Source: Planctomycetota bacterium (GTDB lineage Bacteria > Planctomycetota > UBA1135 > GCA-002686595). From it: a stretch of DNA of 50,807 nucleotides. A model generated the notes under the pieces. The model did not search any database. It was not told where the DNA came from and saw nothing but the letters and a program-made list of their open reading frames with translations. Of the stretch, positions 8,132 through 16,738 are shown piece by piece. The stretch spans positions 1-50,807 of the forward strand of contig JAKFYL010000008.1 of the NCBI GenBank assembly GCA_021730845.1, read 5' to 3'. The translations under genes and the position numbers were made by a program. The number at the start of each line of letters is the position of its first letter. Position 1 is the first letter of the stretch.

Positions 8132-9706
8132 ATTTCTTCTCCCGACTCCTTCGAACTTCTTGCCCTCGGCCCCGAACTCCAGCGCAGCATCCAGGCTGCC
8201 GGATACACCAGCCCGCGGCCCATCCAAGCCCAAGCCATTCCAGCGATCCTGGCCGGCAAGGACGTACTCGGCCTGGCGCAAACCGGCACCGGCAAGACGG
8301 CGGCCTTCGTGCTGCCGATCTTGCAGCGACTCTCGACCGGCCCACGCGGCGCCGTGCGCGCGCTGGTGCTGGCGCCCACGCGCGAACTGGCCAGCCAAAT
8401 CCACAACGAGATCGGCACCTTGGCGCGCTTTTCCGGCGCGCGATCGACCACGATCTTCGGCGGAGTTTCGGCGCAAGCCCAAATCCGCGCTCTGCGCGAT
8501 CGTCCCGACATCGTAGTCGCTTGCCCCGGGCGACTGCTGGATCTGTGGCAGTCCAAGGACGTGCGCCTGGACAAAGTCGAAGTGCTCGTACTCGACGAAG
8601 CCGACCACATGTTCGACATGGGCTTCTTGCCGACGGTGAAGCGCATCTTGGCGGCATTGCCCAAGCGCCGACAGAACTTGATGTTCTCGGCCACCATGCC
8701 CGACGAGATCCGAGGACTGGCGAGCCACGTACTCGACCACCCGCACGTGATCGAATTGGCGCATTCTCAGCCCCTGGAAACCATCGAACACGCGCTGTAC
8801 ACGGTCGATGAGACGCGCAAGACGGACCTGCTGTGCCACGTCCTTGGAGAAAGCGATTTCTCCAGCGCTATCGTGTTCCTGCGCACCAAGCACCGCGCCA
8901 AGCGCCTGGCGCAGCGCCTGGACGACCTGGGTTATTCCGCCGTGGCCTTGCAGGGCAACATGAGCCAATCGCAGCGCGAGCGAGCCATGGGCGGATTCCG
9001 GTCCGGACGCTTCAACGTCCTGGTGGCTACGGACATCGCCGCGCGCGGCATCGATGTCGAAGGCGTTTCCCACGTCATCAACTACGACCTGCCCGGAACT
9101 CCCGAGGCGTACACCCACCGCATCGGCCGCACGGGCCGCAGCGAGCGGCTGGGCAAGGCGCGCACCTTCGTCACCGGCGCGGACCACGACGGCATTCGCG
9201 CCATCGAACGCAAACTCGGTGCACCGATCCCGCGGCTGACGGCGGCCGGACTGGACTCGCGGCCGCCCAGCCCTCGACGGCGCCCCGCGCAGCGAGGCCC
9301 AGAGCCGCGCGGCCCCGCGCAGCGTGACCCCGGGCGCGCCCACACGGCGCGCGCTCGACAAGCCGGCGGCCCGGTGCACAGCCACGTCTCGCGCCAACCG
9401 CGCGCTCACGCGGCGGACGAGAACTTCGGAGAAGGCGTGCTCGAACACCGCCCAGCACGCGCGGAATCACCTGTCCAGCACACGCGATCCGAACCCGCGC
9501 CGCGCCGCGTCCACGCGGAACCCTCGCACCATCGCGCACAGCAGCGCCCGGAACGCGGCGCGCCGCAATCCACGCGGCGCGAACACGGCACGGGCGGGGC
9601 GCATGCCAGGCCCCACGCAGCGCCGGCGCGAGGCCAGCGTTCTGCTGGCGGGCACGCGCGCACGGACAAGGGCGCGCGCAAGTCCTCCCGGCGCTCGCGC
9701 CGCTAA
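8132..9706 (+). CDS. DEAD-box RNA helicase, RhlE-like, no canonical start codon
   Basis: An ATP-dependent RNA helicase with all core motifs in one frame: Q motif (F...GYTSPRPIQ), Walker A AQTGTGKT (residues 49-56 if counted from 8132), DEAD (155-158), SAT in FSATMP, ARGID and HRIGRTGR. The last ~155 residues are a disordered tail rich in Arg, Pro, His and Ala, typical of RNA-binding extensions. The start is the oddity. The open frame begins after TAG at 8099-8101, and the first in-frame ATG/GTG/TTG is GTG at 8309, which would remove the Q motif and Walker A. Only ATC (8111) or ATT (8132) lie before the homologous region, so one of them is the likely start unless there is a sequence error. The stop overlaps that of the convergent ABC-F gene. 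Confidence 0.85.
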   Translation: MSSPDSFELLALGPELQRSIQAAGYTSPRPIQAQAIPAILAGKDVLGLAQTGTGKTAAFVLPILQRLSTGPRGAVRALVLAPTRELASQIHNEIGTLARFSGARSTTIFGGVSAQAQIRALRDRPDIVVACPGRLLDLWQSKDVRLDKVEVLVLDEADHMFDMGFLPTVKRILAALPKRRQNLMFSATMPDEIRGLASHVLDHPHVIELAHSQPLETIEHALYTVDETRKTDLLCHVLGESDFSSAIVFLRTKHRAKRLAQRLDDLGYSAVALQGNMSQSQRERAMGGFRSGRFNVLVATDIAARGIDVEGVSHVINYDLPGTPEAYTHRIGRTGRSERLGKARTFVTGADHDGIRAIERKLGAPIPRLTAAGLDSRPPSPRRRPAQRGPEPRGPAQRDPGRAHTARARQAGGPVHSHVSRQPRAHAADENFGEGVLEHRPARAESPVQHTRSEPAPRRVHAEPSHHRAQQRPERGAPQSTRREHGTGGAHARPHAAPARGQRSAGGHARTDKGARKSSRRSRR

Positions 9707-11349
9707 TTCGTTCGACGGACACCGGGCGCTTCGTGACCGGTGTGTTCGGCCCATTGTGTGTAGCTGCCGTGGAACACCAGGGGGCGGGCAGCGACTCCCT
9801 CCCCGCCGCCGGAAAGATCGAGCACTCGATTCGCCAATCCGCGCAAGAACGTGCGGTCATGGGACACGAACAACATCGTGCCCTCGAAGCGCTCGAGCGT
9901 GGCGATCAACATGCGCTTGGTAGCCAGGTCCAGGTGGTTGGTCGGTTCGTCGAGCACCAAGAAGTTGGGCGCATCGAACAGCATTTGAGCCAACACCAGA
10001 CGCGAGCGCTCGCCGCCCGACAAGACCCGAATGGGTTTGTCGATTTCGTCGCCTGGAAAGTCGAAGGCCCCCAGCAAGCTGCGCTTGGCGGGCGTGGTGG
10101 CGCTGGGATAGGCGGAGTCGATTTGCTGCCACACGGTGAGCGACTCGTCCAAGATCTCCAGCGCCGATTGCGCGAAGTACCCAAGCTTCAAGCTGGCCCC
10201 CAAGCGCACCTGCCCGGCATCGGGGCTGATCACGCCAGCGACCAGCTTGAGCAGCGTGGTCTTCCCGGCTCCATTGACCCCCATCACGCACCAGCGCTCC
10301 CCGCGCTTGATCTCGAAATCCAGGTCCGCGTGGATCGTGCGCGCGCCGTAGCGCTTGCTCACGCCCGACAAGGTGGCCACGTCGTTGCCTGAACGCGGCG
10401 GCTGGCGAAACTCGAATGGCACGAGCTCGCGCTGCTTGGGCGGCTCGAGCTTTTCGATCTTGTCCAGCTTCTTGATGCGCGATTGAACCTGCGCCGCCTT
10501 GGCCACGTGGCGCTCGAAGCGCTCGATGAAGCGCTCCTCCTTCTTGAGCATCGCTTGCTGACGCACGAACGCGGCCGCGTTCTGGGCTGCGCGCACTTCC
10601 TTGGCACGTTCGTAATCGGCGTAGTTGCCGGTGTTGCTCTGCAATGCCCCCGCATCGATGTCGACGATGCGCGAAACGATGCGATCGAGGAAATCGCGGT
10701 CGTGCGAAGTCATCAGGATGGCCGCGGGGCTGGCTTTCAAGTACTCCTCGAGCCACAGAATCGACTCGATGTCGAGGTGGTTGGTCGGTTCGTCGAGAAG
10801 CAAGACCTGCGGCGCGCTGATCAGCACCTGCGCGATGGCCACGCGCATGCGCCAGCCGCCGGACAGGGCCGACATTGGCCCTTGGATTTGGGCTTCGTCG
10901 AAACCTAGACCATTGAGCACCACCAGCGCACGCGAGTTCAATTCGTAGCCGCCCAGCTGCTGGTATTCGCCTTGGACTTGTCCGAAGCGCTCGAGCAGGG
11001 CGTCCAATTGGTCTGCTTGGCTGGGGTCCGCCAAGGCCGCTTCCAATCGGCTGAGCTCCACGTGCAACTTGCCTAGGTGCCCTGCACCCGCGATCGCCTC
11101 CTCGAGCACGTGGCGAGCGCTGGCTTCGCCGGCGTGCTGCCGGAAATATCCCACGCTCCATTGCTTGGGAACGGACACTTCCCCATCGTCGGGGCGCTCT
11201 TCCCCGACGAGCAGACGAAAGATGGTCGACTTGCCCGCGCCGTTGGGACCGACCAGGCCGACTTTCTCGCCAGGGTTGAGCTGGAACGAAGCTTCGGCGA
11301 GCACGACCTGCCGGCCGTAGAACTTGGAAACGCTTTGGAGCGCAATCAT
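9703..11349 (-). CDS. ABC-F family ATPase
   Basis: A 548-residue soluble protein with two ABC ATPase domains and no membrane segments, as in ABC-F proteins that act on ribosomes (EttA, Uup, YbiT and relatives). Domain 1 has GPNGAGKS (residues ~35-42), the signature LSGGWRMRV and LLLDEPTNHLD. Domain 2 has GVNGAGKTT, LSGGERSRL and LVLDEPTNHLD. Between them is the charged, helical ABC-F linker (KAAQVQSRIKKLDKIEKLE). Both catalytic glutamates are present. The ATG at 11349 starts directly at the first strand, as usual. Which ABC-F subgroup it belongs to cannot be settled by eye. Its last codon is interleaved with the helicase stop (CTAA at 9703-9706), so the two genes converge with a 4-bp overlap. 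Confidence 0.93.
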   Translation of the reverse strand: MIALQSVSKFYGRQVVLAEASFQLNPGEKVGLVGPNGAGKSTIFRLLVGEERPDDGEVSVPKQWSVGYFRQHAGEASARHVLEEAIAGAGHLGKLHVELSRLEAALADPSQADQLDALLERFGQVQGEYQQLGGYELNSRALVVLNGLGFDEAQIQGPMSALSGGWRMRVAIAQVLISAPQVLLLDEPTNHLDIESILWLEEYLKASPAAILMTSHDRDFLDRIVSRIVDIDAGALQSNTGNYADYERAKEVRAAQNAAAFVRQQAMLKKEERFIERFERHVAKAAQVQSRIKKLDKIEKLEPPKQRELVPFEFRQPPRSGNDVATLSGVSKRYGARTIHADLDFEIKRGERWCVMGVNGAGKTTLLKLVAGVISPDAGQVRLGASLKLGYFAQSALEILDESLTVWQQIDSAYPSATTPAKRSLLGAFDFPGDEIDKPIRVLSGGERSRLVLAQMLFDAPNFLVLDEPTNHLDLATKRMLIATLERFEGTMLFVSHDRTFLRGLANRVLDLSGGGEGVAARPLVFHGSYTQWAEHTGHEAPGVRRTN

Positions 11350-11467
11350 GCTCGCCCAAGATTCGAAGAAGCGCCGCTTGGATGCAAGCAGCGGCTAGCG
11401 GAGCACGTCTTTAGGCAATGGACGAGAGCACCGGCACGGGCTGGACTAGGCGCCGCGAGGCGGCGCG

Positions 11468-11989
11468 CTATTCGTTGCCAGGGCCGATGGTAAAACCGCC
11501 GCGGCCGGCAAAGTCGGCGAAACGACTCATGACCTTGCGCCGGTGTCCCGTCAAGCCATCGGCGAAGACGGACGCGCGCGAAGGAATGGGCGAGGGGCCT
11601 TGTCCGGAGTTCGCGGCTGGTGCGGTCCCTAGCGCACGGGGTGTGCTGGAGGCAGCCGGTACAACGGGCGTCGCCGTTGCCACGGCCACCGCGGACCCGG
11701 TCGTCGCGCCCGCGCTGCCGTCGGGAATGTGCCCGAGCGCGCGCAGCACGGCATCGGCGAGCTGGCGCGCATCGCCGCGCTCCACGTGTTGCGACTCGAC
11801 GGAGAAGTAATCGCGGCTCAGGTTCAGCGCCTTGGACATGACGCTGGGCATGGTGCGGCGGCGAGCAGCCTGGGCGGTCTTCGTGCCCGCCGGCGTCCAG
11901 CCGTACAAACAGGCCAGCTCCAGGGCGGATTCCCACAGGTCTCCGTTCATCTGGAGCTCCACTCCGTCGTCTCGCGTCAGCCGGTACAT
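11468..11989 (-). CDS. Hypothetical protein with low-complexity linker
   Basis: A 173-residue protein that I do not recognise. Residues 1 to ~95 look like a folded domain (MYRLTRDDGVELQMNG, then a helical stretch around DLWESALELACLYGW). They are followed by ~55 residues of Ala/Thr/Pro/Ser low complexity and a short conserved-looking C-terminus (GHRRKVMSRFADFAGRGGF). No signal peptide or membrane helix is visible. The ATG at 11989 has AGGA nine nt upstream. A TTG at 12031 would add 14 residues and is less likely. It lies just beyond the ABC-F gene start on the same strand, 118 nt away. Function unknown. Confidence 0.55.
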   Translation of the reverse strand: MYRLTRDDGVELQMNGDLWESALELACLYGWTPAGTKTAQAARRRTMPSVMSKALNLSRDYFSVESQHVERGDARQLADAVLRALGHIPDGSAGATTGSAVAVATATPVVPAASSTPRALGTAPAANSGQGPSPIPSRASVFADGLTGHRRKVMSRFADFAGRGGFTIGPGNE

Positions 11990-12067
11990 CGATTGCCATC
12001 CTAGCGACCGGCCGGGCCCAGCCGGCTCCAAATCGCAGGAAACGGCCGCAAAGGGGACTTGGGGGCC

Positions 12068-12541
12068 TTACTTGTGGGTGATGAACTTGCCGATCCAGGT
12101 GATCTTTTCCTGCGCCTTTGGGGGCAGTTGGCGAGCGCCAAGCTGGACCGGTGAGTCCAGCCCACCGGGCCAGAGATATCCGATCAGCGCAACGACGCGC
12201 GGATTGAACAAGGCAAGCAGCAGATCGTTGGCAGTCACGTCCCCCATCAGCTCGGGGGGCAGTCCCAATTGCACGTAATCGGGCGGCCAAAGCGTGTCGG
12301 GAACGAGCACAAGCCGTTGCTCGGGGCGCGTGAGCTTGGCCTCGAGCGCCGCCAGGTTCGCCAAGAACATCGCATCTTGACCGGGATCGACGGTGCCGTA
12401 CTGGTCGAATCCAACCCAGTCAATCGACTGCGGCAAGACCAAGCGCTCCACGGAGTGACGCTCAGATTTCAAGGTGTAGATTACCCTGTGAATGGGGCGC
12501 TGCTTCGGTACGAGAAGGCTCTGTCGTTGATAGGGGTTGAG
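12068..12541 (-). pseudogene. C-terminal remnant of a TIM-barrel-like (glycosidase-type?) gene
   Basis: A 157-codon open frame without an ATG or GTG at a plausible position. A TTG at 12472 is the only near-start, and the frame is open back to a TGA at 12542-12544. The translation has alternating strand/helix character that recalls the last strands of a TIM barrel: IDWVGFDQYG, then RLVLVPDTLWP, then VVALIGYLWPGG. The first and last of these resemble late beta strands of glycoside hydrolases. The protein would lack the first half of such a barrel. I therefore read it as a 5'-truncated remnant rather than a complete gene. The family assignment is tentative. An intact short hypothetical protein starting at TTG 12472 (134 aa) is the alternative. 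Confidence 0.45.
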
Positions 12542-12963
12542 TCAGCCGAATTGAGGAATCGGAGCGTGAAATTATCGATCCTCCCGTAGCCCATTGCAAC
12601 GCAATCGACGCGTTGATCCAGGCACTAGCAGGGCCAAGGACGCAGGCGCTCCGGCGCTATCCGCCTGGATGAAGTAGGCCCAGGACAATCCTGCAGTTGG
12701 TCAGGAGTGGGTAACGACACCTCGACATACCGACATCGCAGCATGAACCGGCTCGGAGCGGAGCGCCGGCTCGACCCTCGAGGCGAAGGACCTCCATGCG
12801 TTCGACCTCGCGGACGGGGAATCGCTACTTTCCGGCAAGCGGGTAGAATCTTTGGCAGGGGCGTGCGCCGATGCTCGCGCCTCCCCCGGCCCGAATGCTG
12901 CAATTCGGGAAGCCCCCGTCCCGACGCAGCAAGGACGGATCGCGCACCTTTCGATTCGCCGCC
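12542..12963. other. Gene-poor gap between the remnant and the SGNH-like gene
   Basis: About 420 bases with no convincing coding frame on either strand, no tRNA and no clear hairpin. The part near 12480-12600 is visibly less GC-rich than the flanks. It presumably holds the promoter of the SGNH-like gene and possibly debris of the truncated gene next to it. Confidence 0.4.
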
Positions 12964-14271
12964 ATGGTTTCTTCCCCCTCGCTCAAGCGCCGCTGGTCGA
13001 TCCGGCTTGCCGTGGTTGTCGCCGCGCTACTTGCGGCGCTGGTGGCGGCCGAACTGGGTGTGCGCGCCTGGCGGGCGGTCCAAGGCCGCGCGTATTCCCC
13101 ATCCGCCATGAAAGCGCAAGGCGAGAGCCTGCTGCAGCCGATGCTCGGCAACGCGGTCGCCGTGGGCGAGCATACCGAACTGCGCTTGGAGCGCGATGCA
13201 ACCATCTCGCACCCCTACTATGGCTGGGAGGAGGACGTGCACCAGTACCGCTGGATCGACTGGCAGCTTGGCGAAGCTCGCGTCCAACCTCTCGCGCGTT
13301 TTCGTGTCGCGCTGGTCGGAGGATCCGTGGCGGCAGGCTTTGGCACCTACTGCACCGAGACGTTTGAAACACGCGTCGCAGCCTCGCAACCCGCGCTTGG
13401 CAAGCCGGTTGCGCTGTCAAATCATGCGCACGGCGGCTTCAAGCAGCCGCAGCAGCTCAACGTCGTCACGTTCTTGCTCAGTCTGGGATATCGGCCCGAC
13501 CTCGTGATCAATCTCGATGGGTTCAACGAATTGGCCTTGGGCCTGCAGAACTGGGAGGCCGGCACCTGCGAGGTGTTCCCCGCGAAGTTCGCCTGGGCGC
13601 CGTTTGGAAGCTCGCGCGTCGGCGACCGTGAGTACCTAGCGTTCGCCGCTTCGATGTCCGGTTTGACAACTCGCGCCTCGGACCTTCTTTATGGCGTCGT
13701 GGCCGCGGGCGCGCACAGGAGCGCGCTAGTAGGCGAATTGACCTTGCAACGCTTGCGAAGCCTACGCGCAGCGTGGCAGAACGACTGGGACGGCATCCAC
13801 GCCTACCTTGCCGAAAGCGAAGGCAACGAAGCATGGCGTGGTCCCAAGCCGGCAACCAGCGAAGCGGAATCCCTGCGTCGCTGCGTCGAGAACTGGCGCG
13901 ACAGCTCCATCACTTTGGACGCGGCGTGCCGAGCCCACGGCATTGCCTATCTGCACGCGTTGCAGCCCACGATGCACGACCGCGGATCGAAACCCGTTCA
14001 CCCCGACGAAAAGGACCTGGACGAAGTGGGCGAAGTCTGGCGGCGCGCGGTCGAGCAGGGCTACCCCTTGCTGCGTCAGGAGGCTCGAGAGCTCCAGCGC
14101 CGCGGAGTTCGATTCCTGGACCTCACGGATTGCTTCCAGGACCGGTCTGACCCCCTGTACGAGGACGGACTGCATTTCGGCCAGCAAGGCCACGAGCTAC
14201 TGGCCGAACGTATGGCTCCGGTCGTGGCGGAAATCCTGTACGAGCGACTGTCCCCTTCCGAGGAGCGCTAA
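12964..14271 (+). CDS. Membrane-anchored SGNH/GDSL-hydrolase-like protein
   Basis: A 435-residue protein with an N-terminal signal anchor (basic LKRRWS, then ~20 hydrophobic residues at 13-34) and an SGNH-type domain outside the membrane. Block I appears as VALVGGSVAAGFG (nucleophile Ser in GGS), block III as INLDGFNEL with the conserved Asn, and block V as YEDGLHFGQQGHELLAERM with the Asp-x-x-His pair, so the catalytic set looks complete. The family includes esterases and O-acetyl-glycan deacetylases; the substrate cannot be inferred. The open frame extends upstream to 12871, but the ATG at 12964 gives a normal signal anchor and is preferred. The gene stands alone, followed by a tRNA on the other strand. 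Confidence 0.8.
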   Translation: MVSSPSLKRRWSIRLAVVVAALLAALVAAELGVRAWRAVQGRAYSPSAMKAQGESLLQPMLGNAVAVGEHTELRLERDATISHPYYGWEEDVHQYRWIDWQLGEARVQPLARFRVALVGGSVAAGFGTYCTETFETRVAASQPALGKPVALSNHAHGGFKQPQQLNVVTFLLSLGYRPDLVINLDGFNELALGLQNWEAGTCEVFPAKFAWAPFGSSRVGDREYLAFAASMSGLTTRASDLLYGVVAAGAHRSALVGELTLQRLRSLRAAWQNDWDGIHAYLAESEGNEAWRGPKPATSEAESLRRCVENWRDSSITLDAACRAHGIAYLHALQPTMHDRGSKPVHPDEKDLDEVGEVWRRAVEQGYPLLRQEARELQRRGVRFLDLTDCFQDRSDPLYEDGLHFGQQGHELLAERMAPVVAEILYERLSPSEER

Positions 14272-14339
14272 GATCCCACGCGCTGCGAGCCTTTGAGTGG
14301 CGGTCAGGTCGCCACAGCGGGTCGACCACCGGTTGGAAG

Positions 14340-14416
14340 TGGTAGCGCGGGCAGGATTTGAACCTGCGACCTCCGGGTTATGAGCCCGACGAGCTGCCAG
14401 ACTGCTCCACCGCGCG
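14340..14416 (-). tRNA. Initiator tRNA-fMet (CAU), CCA encoded
   Basis: A 77-nt cloverleaf with anticodon CAU inside a TCGGG/CCCGG stem. Initiator hallmarks are present: three consecutive G-C pairs at the base of the anticodon stem (GGG/CCC), an unpaired 1-72 position (C1 opposite U72, where E. coli has C1-A72), and a purine 11-pyrimidine 24 pair in the D stem. The D arm (GAGC/GCTC), T arm (GCAGG TTCAAAT CCTGC) and the rest of the acceptor stem pair fully. The CCA end is encoded (TGG at 14340-14342 on the plus strand). It lies on the same strand as aroDE-aroK, 137 nt beyond the aroK stop, and could be co-transcribed or have its own promoter. Confidence 0.96.
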
Positions 14417-14553
14417 ACACTTCGAACGCCAGGGATCCTAGCGACAGACGTGGCGCGGTTCAACCCCGGCTTGTCCACCCCCCACGGCAAGTGGTCGAGA
14501 ATGCGCCAGCAAGCCAGCGCCATTCCACTGAATCGAAGCTCCGGCCGTCCCGG

Positions 14554-15114
14554 TCACAGGCGGCCCCTGACCCAATGGCCCTGGCTGGCTTTGAGCACTT
14601 GTTTGGCCACTTCCGCCACATCCAGTTTGTCGGTGGCGATCCGCGCGGTTGCGCAATCTTGGTACAGCTTGAGGCGCGCGGCCCGCAGTTCGCCGATTTC
14701 GTCTAGGGCCGAGGTCCCTAGCAACGCCGGACGCGGCCACGGGTCCGCGCGCATGCGCGCAGCCAACACGTCTGGCTGGGCATCCAACCACACGCAATAG
14801 GAATCCTCGCGCAGCAATTTCCGTGCGGCCTTCGATTCCACCGCTCCCCCACCCGTCGCGATCACGCACGGTTCTTTCGTTTGCATGAGCCGCGCCAGTA
14901 CGCGCGCTTCGAGTTTTCGAAACTCAGCCAGGCCCATTCGCTCGATCACGTCCGCGGCCGTCTTCTCGCCCGCTTCGCGTGCGATTTCTTGGTCGCTGTC
15001 GAACCACGCCACGCGCGTACTTTGCGCCAGCGCCTTACCCACGCTGCTCTTGCCCGCGCAACGCGGGCCCACCAATGTCAAGATGTGATGCGTTTTCGGT
15101 CCGGGCGCGGACAT
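14554..15114 (-). CDS. aroK: Shikimate kinase
   Basis: Phosphorylates shikimate with ATP in the aromatic amino-acid pathway. The 186-residue product has a Walker A loop GPRCAGKSS (residues ~16-24), the shikimate-binding DSD (WFDSDQEI), FRKLEARVL with the conserved Arg, and the GGGAV glycine loop after VIATGG. Length is normal for the family. The long frame extends to 15171, but the ATG at 15114 is four nt after the stop of the aroD-aroE fusion and gives a standard N-terminus. The tight spacing implies coupled expression with that gene. With the fusion protein it covers three consecutive steps, from 3-dehydroquinate to shikimate 3-phosphate. Confidence 0.93.
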   Translation of the reverse strand: MSAPGPKTHHILTLVGPRCAGKSSVGKALAQSTRVAWFDSDQEIAREAGEKTAADVIERMGLAEFRKLEARVLARLMQTKEPCVIATGGGAVESKAARKLLREDSYCVWLDAQPDVLAARMRADPWPRPALLGTSALDEIGELRAARLKLYQDCATARIATDKLDVAEVAKQVLKASQGHWVRGRL

Positions 15115-15118
15115 ACTC

Positions 15119-16672
15119 TCAACGCTTCTGGGCCGTGAGGGCATTCTCGAAGGCCGCGCGCAGCACCGCATCGCTGGGGCTGGTGTTCGTGAACCATTGG
15201 AATTGGTGCGTGGCTTGGCGCACGAACCACTCCGCGCCCGGGACCGCGGTGCAGCCGAGCTTGGTGGCCGCCAGCAAGAGCTGCGTGCGCACCGGGCGGT
15301 AGACGCTGTCGATCACCAGCGTGCGGGGCAGGATCCACTCCGGCGGAATGACACATTCCATGGCGCCTTGGCTGGTCTCCATGTCCGATCCGACCGGCGT
15401 CGCTTGAACCAGAATCTCGTACGGGTGTTCGCGCAGCTTGGCCCACTCGATGGGCGTCGCGCGAAGTTCCTTGGCCAGGGCGCGCGCTGCTTCCATGCGG
15501 CGCGCGGCCACGCTGACCTCTGCGCCCAGTTCCGAAAGGGCCCAGGCGGCAGCGCGCGCTGCGCCGCCCGCTCCCAAAATTAGTGCTTTGGAGCCGGCGA
15601 GCAGCGGACCGCCGCCCAGGCCTACGCGTTGCTGCTTTTGCAAGTGGAACGGCCACACGCGCTCGAGCACTTCCTTGACAGCCAAGGCGTCGCTGTTGAA
15701 CGCGCGCCAACCCTTGCCGTCGCGCACCAGCGTGTTGGCCGCCCCGGACTTCTCGCAGAAGCTGTCGCGCGCCTTGGCGAGCTCGCTGGCCATTTGCTTG
15801 TGCGGCGCCGTGACCGCCAAACCGCGAAAGCACGCATCGTCCATGAGTTCCAGGCAGGCCTGGAAGTCCCCCGTCTGCAGCGCGACGAATACTGCGTCGA
15901 GTTGCGCGGTTTTGAGCGCCATGCCGTGCACGTGGGGCGAGAACGATCCCAGCACGCTCTTGCCAACCACGGCGAAGACCGCCGTCCCGGGGTGCACGCC
16001 GCTGGGCGGCAGCAGCCCGCGCAGATCGTTGACTCGCAGTTGCCCGGGCGCGGTAAGCGGCGCGCTGGGCTCCGAAAGCATCGTCGCCGGCGCGGCGTAA
16101 GTGAACGCCGAACCGAACATGGGGCAAAGGGCGCGCGTGAATTGCCCAGCCTCGCCGGCACAGAAAGCGATCATTCCGCCGCGTGCCCCGCGCAGGTAGC
16201 GCAGCAAGCGCAGGCCATCGGCGGCGTCGTGCGCCAGCGTGACCAGCTTGATCAAATCGCCTTCGCCCAAGACGGCGCGCACTTCTTCCTCGAAGGTCGC
16301 CAAGTCCTTGGGCGTGCCGGAAAAGTCGTGGCGCGAAACGATGCGGTGGCAGCGCGGGTTCTCCAGCTCGCCCAGCTCCAGCGCCAAGGACCAGTCCACG
16401 TCGACGAAGGCGCAGCCCGCGCGCGCGGCGGTTTGCAAGATGGCGCAATGTTCGTCCACGCTGCCGGCGAACGCGCCTTGGCTTTCCGTCCCGTGAACGC
16501 TGACGATGACGGGCTTCTTGGCGGCCTGCACGAAACTGCGCAGTCGCTCTTCCCCGGGATCGCCGATCAGGTCCAGTCGCAACTCGACGATGTCGGCCAG
16601 CGGCAATTGGCGCAGCGCGGCGCGCGCTAGTGCGTCGAAATCGGGCCCGAGGTGAGAAACGACGATCGCCAT
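15119..16672 (-). CDS. aroDE: Bifunctional 3-dehydroquinate dehydratase (type I) / shikimate dehydrogenase
   Basis: A 517-residue fusion covering steps 3 and 4 of the shikimate pathway. Residues 1 to ~215 are a type I dehydroquinase: VELRLDLI, catalytic His115 in SRHDFSGTP, Schiff-base Lys142 in LIKLVTLAHDAADG, and the substrate-binding GSAFTYA...APGQ end. Residues ~233-517 are an AroE shikimate dehydrogenase: GKSVLGSFSPHVHG (shikimate-binding loop), Lys292 in VTAPHKQ, ANTLV, Asp328 in NSDALAV (the Lys/Asp catalytic pair), and the NADP-binding loop GAGGAARA. The same domain order is known from plants and some bacteria, including planctomycetes and chlamydiae. The expected His-Asn after SP in AroE is His-Gly here, a mild deviation. 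ATG at 16672. Confidence 0.93.
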   Translation of the reverse strand: MAIVVSHLGPDFDALARAALRQLPLADIVELRLDLIGDPGEERLRSFVQAAKKPVIVSVHGTESQGAFAGSVDEHCAILQTAARAGCAFVDVDWSLALELGELENPRCHRIVSRHDFSGTPKDLATFEEEVRAVLGEGDLIKLVTLAHDAADGLRLLRYLRGARGGMIAFCAGEAGQFTRALCPMFGSAFTYAAPATMLSEPSAPLTAPGQLRVNDLRGLLPPSGVHPGTAVFAVVGKSVLGSFSPHVHGMALKTAQLDAVFVALQTGDFQACLELMDDACFRGLAVTAPHKQMASELAKARDSFCEKSGAANTLVRDGKGWRAFNSDALAVKEVLERVWPFHLQKQQRVGLGGGPLLAGSKALILGAGGAARAAAWALSELGAEVSVAARRMEAARALAKELRATPIEWAKLREHPYEILVQATPVGSDMETSQGAMECVIPPEWILPRTLVIDSVYRPVRTQLLLAATKLGCTAVPGAEWFVRQATHQFQWFTNTSPSDAVLRAAFENALTAQKR

Positions 16673-16738
16673 GGGCGGCTCAGCCTAGCCTAGAAGCCCG
16701 CTCGCCGGCGCTATGGACGGGCCCAGCGGCTTGGTTTT

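Noticed and set aside
7919-9448. 509-codon minus-strand frame opposite the helicase
   Set aside because: Antisense shadow; all helicase motifs are on the plus strand.
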